Of a stretch of 64,000 nucleotides of DNA, positions 43,728 to 50,846 are shown one piece after another; position 1 is the first letter of the stretch, and each line of letters opens with the position of its first letter. The notes beneath the pieces are model-generated. The model was given only the letters and a program-made list of their open reading frames with translations. It ran no database searches and had not been told where the DNA came from. Source of the stretch: CAYZMS01 sp964479625 (GTDB taxonomy: Bacteria > Bacteroidota > Bacteroidia > Chitinophagales > Saprospiraceae); assembly GCA_964479625.1 (NCBI GenBank), contig CAYZMS010000001.1, positions 62,001 through 126,000 of the forward strand, written 5' to 3'. A program made the position numbers and the translations under genes.

Positions 43728-43774
43728 GGTGCCTTGCATCTATAGGTGCCAGGCACCTATAGATGCAAGGCACC
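43728..43774. repeat. 47-bp near-perfect palindrome between divergent hydrolase genes
   Basis: Arms 43728-43750 and 43752-43774 are perfectly complementary over 23 bp with a single unpaired A at 43751. The right arm also contains an 11-bp direct repeat AGGCACCTATA (43751-43761 and 43768-43778). It lies 27 bp upstream of the class C-like gene and 77 bp upstream of the PBP4-like start, so it may be a shared operator, a REP-like element or a recombination remnant. Confidence 0.85.
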
Positions 43775-43851
43775 TATATAACAAATTTTCCAAAAAGTCA
43801 ATACCACTACCGAGGGGTCTATTTTTTTTTAATTTAAGCCTTTATTTTTCA

Positions 43852-45204
43852 ATGAGCTTTATGCGTGCACTCCTATTGACCCTATTTATCAGCGGAAGCT
43901 TATTCATCACTGGTTGCTCAGGTAGCAAGGCATTGCCCCGCCGCCCGGAGAAAGACCTTTCTGGTCAATTCGAAACCTCATCGGTATTTTCGAAAATCTT
44001 TACCGGTTTTATGCTTGCCGACCCGGAATCAGGGGCAATCCTTTTTGAAGAGCAGGCCGATAAGTACTATACACCAGCCTCCAATACCAAATTATGGACC
44101 TATTTCCTGGCCCAACGGATCTTAGGCGACAGCATGCCGGCTTTGCGTATGCTCGAGCGCGGAGATACCTTGATCATCCAGGGTGCTGGAAATCCCATGC
44201 TGTTACATCCGGATTTTGAACAGCTTCCTTTTCGAAATATCATGGAAGATTTGAAGGACCGTTCGAGCGTATTATTTTTTTCAGATTCCAATTTTCGAGA
44301 CGAACGTTTTGGGCCAGGCTGGTCCTGGGCGGATTATGGCTACTATTATCAGGTCGAAAAATCGCCATTACCTCTATATGGGAATGTTGTTCGCTTCACC
44401 GGTGATTCTACAAGAAGCGATACTTTTTACCTTCAGCCGGAGGTGTTCTGGCCCTTGACCCGGTATGATGCTCGCTTGGATAGCCTGGGCCCTTACCCCT
44501 TTCGAAAGGAATATAGCAATCAATTTTCCTGGAATGCGGATTGCCTGGATACGGTGTATTTCGAAAGGGAAATACCCTTCCGAACCCATACAGCATTCGT
44601 AGCTAAGCTACTGGAAGATACCCTTAAACGAGCTGTTGGTCTTTATGAGGAAAGGCTCCCGGATACCCTTTTCGAAACTATTTATGTACCCATGCCTGAC
44701 ACCCTGCTTCGGCGGTTTTTGCAGCAGAGCGACAACTTCATTGCAGAGCAGTTGGTGTTGATGTGCTCCAATGAACTATTAGGCTACCTGGATGCCAACG
44801 AGACCTTGAAACTAGCGAGGGATAGTCTAGTGAACTTCAGCTGGGATCCGCCGCAGTGGCGGGATGGTTCGGGCTTAAGCAGGTACAATTTGTTCAGTCC
44901 GCGTTCAATGATCAGTTTATTGAGCCAACTATATCAGGATCCTGGGCCGGAGGTACTTTTACCCTTGCTACCTGCCGGAGGCGAGCGGGGTACTATTCGA
45001 AACTGGTATGGGGCGACCGATGGCCCTTATGTGTTTGCCAAAACGGGTACTTTGAGTAATAAGCATTGTTTAAGTGGGTTTATTCGAACGCGTTCCGGTC
45101 GGCTGCTCTGTTTTAGTTTCATGCACAATAACTATATTGGCAGTTCCACGCCCGTGAAGGAGGAAATGCAAAAGCGGCTGGAATGGATACGCGATAACCT
45201 TTAA
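43852..45204 (+). CDS. dacB: D-alanyl-D-alanine carboxypeptidase/endopeptidase (PBP4, S13 family)
   Basis: About 450 residues from the ATG at 43852, chosen because it gives a lipoprotein-like signal (SLFITGCSGS) whereas the upstream frame runs through the palindrome. Penicillin-binding motifs are complete: S-N-T-K in YTPASNTKLW, S-D-N in QQSDNFIAEQL and K-T-G in FAKTGTLSNKHCLSG. This places it in peptidase family S13 (DacB/PBP4), periplasmic enzymes that trim pentapeptides and cleave cross-links. A large insert separates the first two motifs, as usual in the family. It lies 11 bp before the NhaC antiporter gene. Confidence 0.9.
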   Translation: MSFMRALLLTLFISGSLFITGCSGSKALPRRPEKDLSGQFETSSVFSKIFTGFMLADPESGAILFEEQADKYYTPASNTKLWTYFLAQRILGDSMPALRMLERGDTLIIQGAGNPMLLHPDFEQLPFRNIMEDLKDRSSVLFFSDSNFRDERFGPGWSWADYGYYYQVEKSPLPLYGNVVRFTGDSTRSDTFYLQPEVFWPLTRYDARLDSLGPYPFRKEYSNQFSWNADCLDTVYFEREIPFRTHTAFVAKLLEDTLKRAVGLYEERLPDTLFETIYVPMPDTLLRRFLQQSDNFIAEQLVLMCSNELLGYLDANETLKLARDSLVNFSWDPPQWRDGSGLSRYNLFSPRSMISLLSQLYQDPGPEVLLPLLPAGGERGTIRNWYGATDGPYVFAKTGTLSNKHCLSGFIRTRSGRLLCFSFMHNNYIGSSTPVKEEMQKRLEWIRDNL

Positions 45205-45215
45205 ACCCGAGACAG

Positions 45216-46703
45216 ATGCTGGAAAGTTACCCGTTTTTATCCCTGGCACCACCGGTGCTGGCCATTGCTCTGGCTATAAGTACCCGGCAGGTGTTTGTTT
45301 CTCTTTTGGTGGGCATCTGGCTGGGGTGGTTTATCCTGAATGATTTTAACTTCCTGCTTGGAACCTTTGGCAGCATTGAAGCGCTGGTAGCTGTTTTTCA
45401 GGACCCGGGAAATACCCGGGTAATCCTGTTTTGTGCCCTGGTAGGTGCTTTGATCATATTCATTCAGCGTTCCGGTGGGGTCGAGGGGTTTATCCAACGA
45501 GTGAACCACCTGCTCGAACGGTATGAAGCGAAACGCAAGGGCAGTAACCGGGTCGTTATCCAGCTACTGGCATGGCTAACCGGTTTGCTGATCTTTGTAG
45601 AGTCCAGCATCTCTGTGTTAACGGTGGGAGCTTTATACCGCCCTGTTTTTGACCGCCTGGGGATTCCCCGTGAAAAACTGGCCTATATAGCTGATTCCAG
45701 TTCGGCTCCTTCCAGTATTCTAATACCTTTCAACGGATGGGGGGCTTTTATAATGAGCCTGTTGTTGGCTCAAGGTTTTGACGATCCCTTCGCCGTTCTG
45801 TTGCGGGCAGTGGGGTATAATTTCTATGCTATGCTGGCGCTGGTGCTGGTGCTGGTTATTATTTTAACTCAGAAGGATTACGGCCCCATGGCCGCTGCCG
45901 AACGCCGCGCTAAAGAAGAAGGTAAATTACTGGCCGACGGAGCAGAACCCATGATCTCTGAGGAATTGACGGATCTAAAAACAGATGAAGGTTTAACTCC
46001 AAAAGCCTACAATATGGTCCTTCCCATTTTGATCATGGTATTGATGATGCCGGTGATGCTGGCCTATACGGGCTGGAGCGAAGCCTTGGTAGAATACCCT
46101 GTGGGCCGCTTTACTCAACGGTTCTTTTTCGCAATCGGGCAGGGATCAGGTACCACGGCAGTCTTAATTGCAGTAATCACGTCGATTTTGCTTTCCATGG
46201 TTCTATATCGGGCTCAGGGTATCTTTCGAACGAAAGCCATGATCGATATGGTCATTAAAGGGATTTCGGGAATGATGCCGTTGGCCCTGTTGATGTTAAT
46301 GGCCTTTGCCATTGGAAATGTCTGCCGGGAGATGCAAACAGGGCCCTATGTGGCGGACATCACCCGGGCTTGGCTATCGCCTGGGCTGGCTCCGGTCCTG
46401 GTGTTCCTGGTGAGTTGTTTTATCGCCTTTTCAACGGGTACTTCCTGGGGAACTTTCGCGATCATGATCGCCATCGCCGTTCCCATGGCCAGAGAATTAC
46501 AGGCTGATGTGTACCTTACCATAGCCGCGGCGATCGGTGGAGGTGTTTTTGGAGACCATTGCTCTCCTATTTCCGATACTACCATTCTTTCCTCCATGGC
46601 TTCGGCTAATGACCATATTGACCACGTTCGAACCCAGTTGCCTTACGCTTTAACAGCGGGGGGGATTACGGCCATGATCTATTTATTGATGGGGATTCTC
46701 TGA
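45216..46703 (+). CDS. NhaC family Na+/H+ antiporter
   Basis: A 495-residue inner-membrane protein with about 11-13 membrane helices. The NhaC signature is near the C terminus (GGGVFGDHCSPISDTTI), with SSSAPSSILIPFNGWG and FSTGTSWGTFAIM as further conserved half-helix motifs. Members exchange Na+ for H+ or carry carboxylates and amino acids (malate/lactate or tyrosine types exist in this superfamily), so the substrate is not certain. The gene follows the PBP4-like gene by 11 bp and is likely cotranscribed. Confidence 0.9.
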   Translation: MLESYPFLSLAPPVLAIALAISTRQVFVSLLVGIWLGWFILNDFNFLLGTFGSIEALVAVFQDPGNTRVILFCALVGALIIFIQRSGGVEGFIQRVNHLLERYEAKRKGSNRVVIQLLAWLTGLLIFVESSISVLTVGALYRPVFDRLGIPREKLAYIADSSSAPSSILIPFNGWGAFIMSLLLAQGFDDPFAVLLRAVGYNFYAMLALVLVLVIILTQKDYGPMAAAERRAKEEGKLLADGAEPMISEELTDLKTDEGLTPKAYNMVLPILIMVLMMPVMLAYTGWSEALVEYPVGRFTQRFFFAIGQGSGTTAVLIAVITSILLSMVLYRAQGIFRTKAMIDMVIKGISGMMPLALLMLMAFAIGNVCREMQTGPYVADITRAWLSPGLAPVLVFLVSCFIAFSTGTSWGTFAIMIAIAVPMARELQADVYLTIAAAIGGGVFGDHCSPISDTTILSSMASANDHIDHVRTQLPYALTAGGITAMIYLLMGIL

Positions 46704-46768
46704 TGCAAGGGGAGTATCCCCAATGAGAAAAAGATATCTTGCCAGCCAGATAAGTTTGCAAAGGATAT

Positions 46769-47737
46769 ATGGACCGAATTTTAATCATACAAACAGCCTT
46801 TCTGGGGGATGTGATCCTGGCAACTCCCCTGATCGAGGCACTGCATGCTCAATACCCAAAGGCGGAAATTGACTTCCTGCTCCGAAAAGGCAACCAATCC
46901 CTGTTGGAGGGGCATCCTTTTCTCAGAAAAGTGTTGATTTTCGATAAAAAGCGAAAGTGGCAAAGTATTCGGGAACTGGTAGGAGAAATTCAAGGCCGGC
47001 GTTATGATCTGGTGGTAAATGCACAGCGTTTCTTTACGAGTGGGTTGATCACCGTCCTTTCAAAAGCGAAGCATACCGTAGGGTTTGATAAAAACCCCCT
47101 TTCCTTTGGTTATACTAGAAAAGTGCCCCATAAAATTGATCCCGATGGGGTTTTCGTTCACGAGGTAAACCGAAACCTTTCACTCATTCAGCATCTTACA
47201 GAAGTGCAGGGTCGTGTTGCTCCTTGTTTATATCCGTCTCCGGAAAGTTATAAAATGATTCCTCAGGGAGTAGAATACGTTTGTATGGCACCCACCTCGG
47301 TTTGGTTTACCAAGCAATGGCCAGCTGAAAAATGGGTGGTGCTAATTAATAGCTTCCCTGCTGAAGTAAAGATTTACCTACTTGGCAGCCCGGCAGATGC
47401 AGCAACCTGTGAGGCTATCCAAAGAGCCTGCCAGCACCCCAATGTCGAAAATGTAGCCGGCAAGCTTAGTTTGCTGGATTCTGCTGCCTTAATGCAATCG
47501 GCTCGTATGAATTATGTGAACGACTCGGCTCCCACCCATTTGGCTTCCGCAGTGAACGCCCCGGTAACTACTATTTTTTGCTCTACCGTTCCGGGCTTTG
47601 GTTTTACCCCGCTCTCAGAAAACTCAGCAATTTGGGAGTCAGAGGAAAGCCTGGCCTGCAGGCCATGTGGTTTGCATGGGAGGCGATCCTGCCCGGAAGG
47701 CCACTTCAAATGTGCTTTAACTATCAAGGTGCCTTAA
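46769..47737 (+). CDS. Glycosyltransferase family 9 (heptosyltransferase-like)
   Basis: A 322-residue GT9 protein, which transfers heptose or a related sugar from an ADP-activated donor to lipopolysaccharide core. The N-terminal IQTAFLGDVILATPLIEALH and the C-terminal donor-side NDSAPTHLASAVNAPVTTIF are family hallmarks, and the end carries a Cys-rich C-R-P-C-G ... C-P segment typical of Bacteroidota heptosyltransferases. Inner-membrane-associated cytoplasmic enzyme. No other LPS gene is near. Its 3' end overlaps a small convergent membrane protein by 21 bp. Confidence 0.92.
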   Translation: MDRILIIQTAFLGDVILATPLIEALHAQYPKAEIDFLLRKGNQSLLEGHPFLRKVLIFDKKRKWQSIRELVGEIQGRRYDLVVNAQRFFTSGLITVLSKAKHTVGFDKNPLSFGYTRKVPHKIDPDGVFVHEVNRNLSLIQHLTEVQGRVAPCLYPSPESYKMIPQGVEYVCMAPTSVWFTKQWPAEKWVVLINSFPAEVKIYLLGSPADAATCEAIQRACQHPNVENVAGKLSLLDSAALMQSARMNYVNDSAPTHLASAVNAPVTTIFCSTVPGFGFTPLSENSAIWESEESLACRPCGLHGRRSCPEGHFKCALTIKVP

Positions 47738-47995
47738 TGATCTTGCCAGCAGCCGATACAACCAGATTCCTACCCGGTAAGCGATATACCCGATTAGGGC
47801 AAGAAACAGCAGGGAAACGGCATAAGGGTAGGAAGAGGTCAATAAGCCAACCCCAAATCCAAAAACATAGTTTTCTAGCAAAGCTCCCGGTGTCGGGATG
47901 ATCGGCTCATGCTCAAATCGCAAAGCACTGTATGCCATGAACATTACTGTGAACATGGCTGTCAAAGCAAATACAAGGCCTATAATGTGTTTCAT
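47717..47995 (-). CDS. Small two-helix membrane protein, unknown function
   Basis: A 92-residue protein with two membrane helices (about 4-23 and 58-80) and a basic tail. I recognise no family. It is convergent with the GT9 gene (21-bp overlap) and divergent from the NlpE-like lipoprotein gene. The frame has a plausible ATG and membrane character along its whole length, but it could be a chance frame. Confidence 0.5.
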   Translation of the reverse strand: MKHIIGLVFALTAMFTVMFMAYSALRFEHEPIIPTPGALLENYVFGFGVGLLTSSYPYAVSLLFLALIGYIAYRVGIWLYRLLARSLRHLDS

Positions 47996-48009
47996 TAAAC
48001 TATCTTATG

Positions 48010-48017
48010 TATTTTCG
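48010..48017 (+). promoter_or_regulatory. Candidate -7 box TATTTTCG for the NlpE-like lipoprotein
   Basis: TATTTTCG is one base from the TAnnTTTG consensus and lies 34 bp upstream of the chosen start. No well-spaced -33 element is seen. Confidence 0.35.
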
Positions 48018-48050
48018 ACCAAAGAGCATCCCTCAATAAAATCAAAAACT

Positions 48051-48716
48051 ATGTTTCGAAGTATCGTCTTAACATTTGTCCTATTCAGCTTGTTGCAATG
48101 CAGCGGCGGTTCTGACGCTAATTCAACGGAGACCGCAGAACCCATTCCCGGTACTTATATGGCTGAATTACCAGCTGCCAGCAGTCCCGGTCGCCTCATT
48201 TGGCTTATGCTGGAAGACGGCGGAAAAGCCCGTATGGAATCGGACTATCAGAATATGCAACCTGAGATCGTCGAAGTCGGTAACTGGTCGGAGACCGAAG
48301 CCGGGAATGTACAAGTAGACCTCAAAAGAGTAGGCGGAGTAGGCGAAAGCAAACTCAGTTTTGAACGCGAAGGGGAAAAACTGGTATTGGTAAATAACAC
48401 CGATTATGGCTCCGAAGGCCTCGCTTTGATGAAAACAGAGGAAAAACCAGCCATGGAAAAAGAACTGCTGATGTGGGTCGGACCTGAAAAAAAGCCCTGC
48501 TCTACCGGTGAAATGCCAACGGAATGCCTACAAGTTCAATATGGCGAACGTATGATGGCAGATCAATGGGTAAATTTCTACAGCCCGATAAAAGGGTTGG
48601 AATGGGAAGCCGGTAAAACCTATCAACTGAAGGTGAAGCGTATTACCAACCCCAATCCACCCATGGATGCCGGTAGGTACAGTTACGAATTATTGGAAAA
48701 GGTATCTGAATCATAG
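48051..48716 (+). CDS. NlpE-like / DUF4377 lipoprotein
   Basis: A 221-residue lipoprotein from the ATG of MFRSIVLTFVLFSLLQCSGG (lipobox L-L-Q-C, Cys 17). The N-terminal half resembles the NlpE beta-barrel domain (PGTYMAELPAASSPGRLIW ... VEVGNWSE) but lacks the C-x-x-C of copper-resistance NlpE; A-S-S-P stands in its place. The C-terminal half (about 140-215) is a DUF4377 domain (PCSTGEMPTECLQVQYG, WEAGKTYQLKVKRI). Both are envelope domains, NlpE being an adhesion and envelope-stress sensor in enterics. An upstream in-frame extension (from 47898) has no export signal and was not used. Confidence 0.75.
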   Translation: MFRSIVLTFVLFSLLQCSGGSDANSTETAEPIPGTYMAELPAASSPGRLIWLMLEDGGKARMESDYQNMQPEIVEVGNWSETEAGNVQVDLKRVGGVGESKLSFEREGEKLVLVNNTDYGSEGLALMKTEEKPAMEKELLMWVGPEKKPCSTGEMPTECLQVQYGERMMADQWVNFYSPIKGLEWEAGKTYQLKVKRITNPNPPMDAGRYSYELLEKVSES

Positions 48717-48791
48717 GTGATAGGTGATAAACAATGAGTGCCACTGGCTGAATCAATAATCATCTGTCACCCATCTCCATCTTTATCGAAC

Positions 48792-49754
48792 ATGCTAACC
48801 ATCCTTGCTCATCCGCCCACGCTGGACAATATTCGAGAAAGTCATCGTGCAATTCGCCCGTTCATTCACCGGACGCCCATTCTAACTAATGGGACCATTG
48901 ATCGAATGACAGGTGCCCGCATCTTTTTTAAATGCGAAAATTTTCAAAAGATCGGAGCCTTCAAGATGCGGGGAGCGGCCAGTGCCGCGCTTCGATTGTC
49001 GGAAGTAAAGCGGGCGCGGGGTCTGGCAACACATAGCAGTGGAAATCATGCACAGGCTGTGGCCAAAGCTGCACAGAACCTGGGAGTACCCGCTTATATC
49101 GTGATGCCGGAAAATGCGCCCAGGGCAAAAATGCAGGCAGCTAAGGGCTATGATGCTCAAATTACCCTATGCGCCCCAACCCAGGAGGCCAGGGAAAGCA
49201 CACTGGAACAAATCGTTGAAAAAACCGGTGCTGCCTTTATTCATCCCTACGATGACTACAACGTCATTGCAGGGCAGGCTACCGCAGGGCTGGAATTATT
49301 AGAAGACGTTGATGGAAGACTGGATTGTATTCTCGCCCCGGCCGGTGGCGGGGGCTTATTAAGTGGTACTGCCTTGATCAGTAATTATTTAAGCCCGAAA
49401 ACGGAAGTTATCGGTGGAGAGCCAAAAGCGGTGGACGATGCCTGGCAATCGTTAAAGGCTGGTTATCTTGTTCGAAATACCAGTACCGATACCATTGCAG
49501 ATGGCTTAAAGACCAATGTTTGTGAGAAAACCTTTAGTATTTTCCAGGAACATGTTACTGATATCATCCGGGTAGAAGAGGAGGAAATTGTAGCTGCCAT
49601 GCGCCTGGTTTGGGAACGGATGAAAATAATTATTGAACCTTCCTGTGCCGTTCCCCTGGCGGCTGTCTTCAAACAAGCCGAGCGATTTAAAGGCCGGAGG
49701 CTGGGGATCATTCTAACAGGGGGGAATGTCGACCTTGATAACTTACCTTTTTAA
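48792..49754 (+). CDS. Threonine/serine dehydratase-like PLP enzyme
   Basis: About 320 residues from the ATG of MLTILAHPPTLDNI. A fold-type II PLP enzyme without the C-terminal ACT-like regulatory domain of biosynthetic IlvA. The Schiff-base lysine is K58 (IGAFKMRGA), the substrate loop is SSGNHAQAV and the phosphate cup is GGGGLLSG. This short form covers catabolic threonine dehydratases, serine racemases and threo-3-hydroxyaspartate ammonia-lyases, which sequence alone does not separate. The product 2-oxobutyrate or pyruvate arises via enamines, the substrates of RidA, encoded at 6871. Its stop lies 16 bp before the next lipoprotein start. Confidence 0.88.
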   Translation: MLTILAHPPTLDNIRESHRAIRPFIHRTPILTNGTIDRMTGARIFFKCENFQKIGAFKMRGAASAALRLSEVKRARGLATHSSGNHAQAVAKAAQNLGVPAYIVMPENAPRAKMQAAKGYDAQITLCAPTQEARESTLEQIVEKTGAAFIHPYDDYNVIAGQATAGLELLEDVDGRLDCILAPAGGGGLLSGTALISNYLSPKTEVIGGEPKAVDDAWQSLKAGYLVRNTSTDTIADGLKTNVCEKTFSIFQEHVTDIIRVEEEEIVAAMRLVWERMKIIIEPSCAVPLAAVFKQAERFKGRRLGIILTGGNVDLDNLPF

Positions 49755-49770
49755 CCTGCCCCGACCAATA

Positions 49771-50199
49771 ATGAAACACCTCATCCTTTTTTTGCTCGTA
49801 TTGGGTTTAATGGCCTGCCAGGAACCAACCCCTTCCGGTAACGGTACTACAGGGGATGCTGAATCGGAAGAAACTACCGCGATAAGTTTGCGCTGTAACC
49901 AATTAGCAGGCCCGGAAGACAGCCCTTTTCCACTGACGGAAGTACAATTACAAATCGGTATCCGCTCCTTTTCACTTGATACAATCAGTGTCTGCGAACC
50001 CATACCCAAAACAGATTTTTCCAATTACGATATCCCTCAGGGAGCAGTCGCAGCTTGTGGAGGCTGGTGGGCTGGTAGCGGTGATTATTTCTACGCTGTA
50101 CAAAAAGGATCCCAGGTGGAGGTATTTAAGGGATGGGTAGATGAAATGCAGGAGGATGAGGGGCATCATTACGAGTTGATAAGCACCCGATCCTTCTAG
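49771..50199 (+). CDS. Small lipoprotein of unknown function
   Basis: A 142-residue lipoprotein from the ATG of MKHLILFLLVLGLMACQEP (lipobox L-M-A-C). A Ser/Thr/Glu-rich linker is followed by a compact domain with paired cysteines and Trp/Gly-rich CGGWWAGSGDYFYAVQKG, ending in beta-like strands (SQVEVFKGWVDE). I recognise no family. It closely follows the dehydratase gene and is bounded by a terminator at 50259-50287. Confidence 0.65.
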   Translation: MKHLILFLLVLGLMACQEPTPSGNGTTGDAESEETTAISLRCNQLAGPEDSPFPLTEVQLQIGIRSFSLDTISVCEPIPKTDFSNYDIPQGAVAACGGWWAGSGDYFYAVQKGSQVEVFKGWVDEMQEDEGHHYELISTRSF

Positions 50200-50258
50200 T
50201 TTTTAGCCTACAACAGTAGAGCCTTACTAAGGTATTCGCTCACCTTTTACCTGTGTAG

Positions 50259-50287
50259 GGCTCAAAGCGATAAAAGCGCTTTGAGCC
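50259..50287. terminator. Hairpin terminator between convergent genes
   Basis: GGCTCAAAGCG (50259-50269) pairs perfectly with CGCTTTGAGCC (50277-50287) across a 7-nt loop, flanked by A/T runs. It lies between a plus-strand lipoprotein gene and the minus-strand DUF805 gene and would serve both. Confidence 0.75.
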
Positions 50288-50314
50288 GTATAAAAAAGGG
50301 TTTGTTTTCTCCTT

Positions 50315-50728
50315 TTAAAGATTGGCATCGATCGGGCCAACTTCTTCCTGAAAGCCTTCCGGTGTGTTTGGAGGGACCGGTCCATACTCATTGGCCTGGG
50401 GGTCTCCAGGGCTGGCCCACCATACTATCAAAAGGATAAACCCAACGATCGGTATTAAACCTATCAAATACCACCATCCACTTCTTCCGGTATCCTTCAA
50501 CCGTCTTACCCCAACGGCTATACCGGGAAGTAAAACGGCTAGGCTATAGATACCACCTAGTATGCCAATACCTCCTGCCTGCATATTGGTCGTACCCAGA
50601 ATACCATCCAGAATACTTGCTCCGAGGCTAAACAAGAAATTGAATAGGACAAAGTACCAAAACTCCGGACGGCTGGCGCGACCATTGAAGTTTACATAGT
50701 TTTTTAGAACATGCAAATACCATTTCAT
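50315..50728 (-). CDS. DUF805 family membrane protein
   Basis: A 137-residue inner-membrane protein of the DUF805/YhaH type, from the ATG of MKWYLHVLKNYVNFNGRASR. The family opening N-F-N-G-R-A-S-R-P-E-F-W-Y-F is followed by three or four membrane helices and the conserved V-R-R-L-K-D-T-G-R-S-G-W-W-Y. The acidic, Pro-rich tail is typical of Bacteroidota members. Biochemical function unknown for the family. Confidence 0.88.
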   Translation of the reverse strand: MKWYLHVLKNYVNFNGRASRPEFWYFVLFNFLFSLGASILDGILGTTNMQAGGIGILGGIYSLAVLLPGIAVGVRRLKDTGRSGWWYLIGLIPIVGFILLIVWWASPGDPQANEYGPVPPNTPEGFQEEVGPIDANL

Positions 50729-50846
50729 TTGTATAGGATTTAAGGGTGTTAGAATCAATTCAATTTACGAATCTAAAGCAAACCCAAGGCTAATTTTTTA
50801 AACCTTATGGGAAAGGTTCTTTCTGGATGAAGCACCAGACCAGGTT

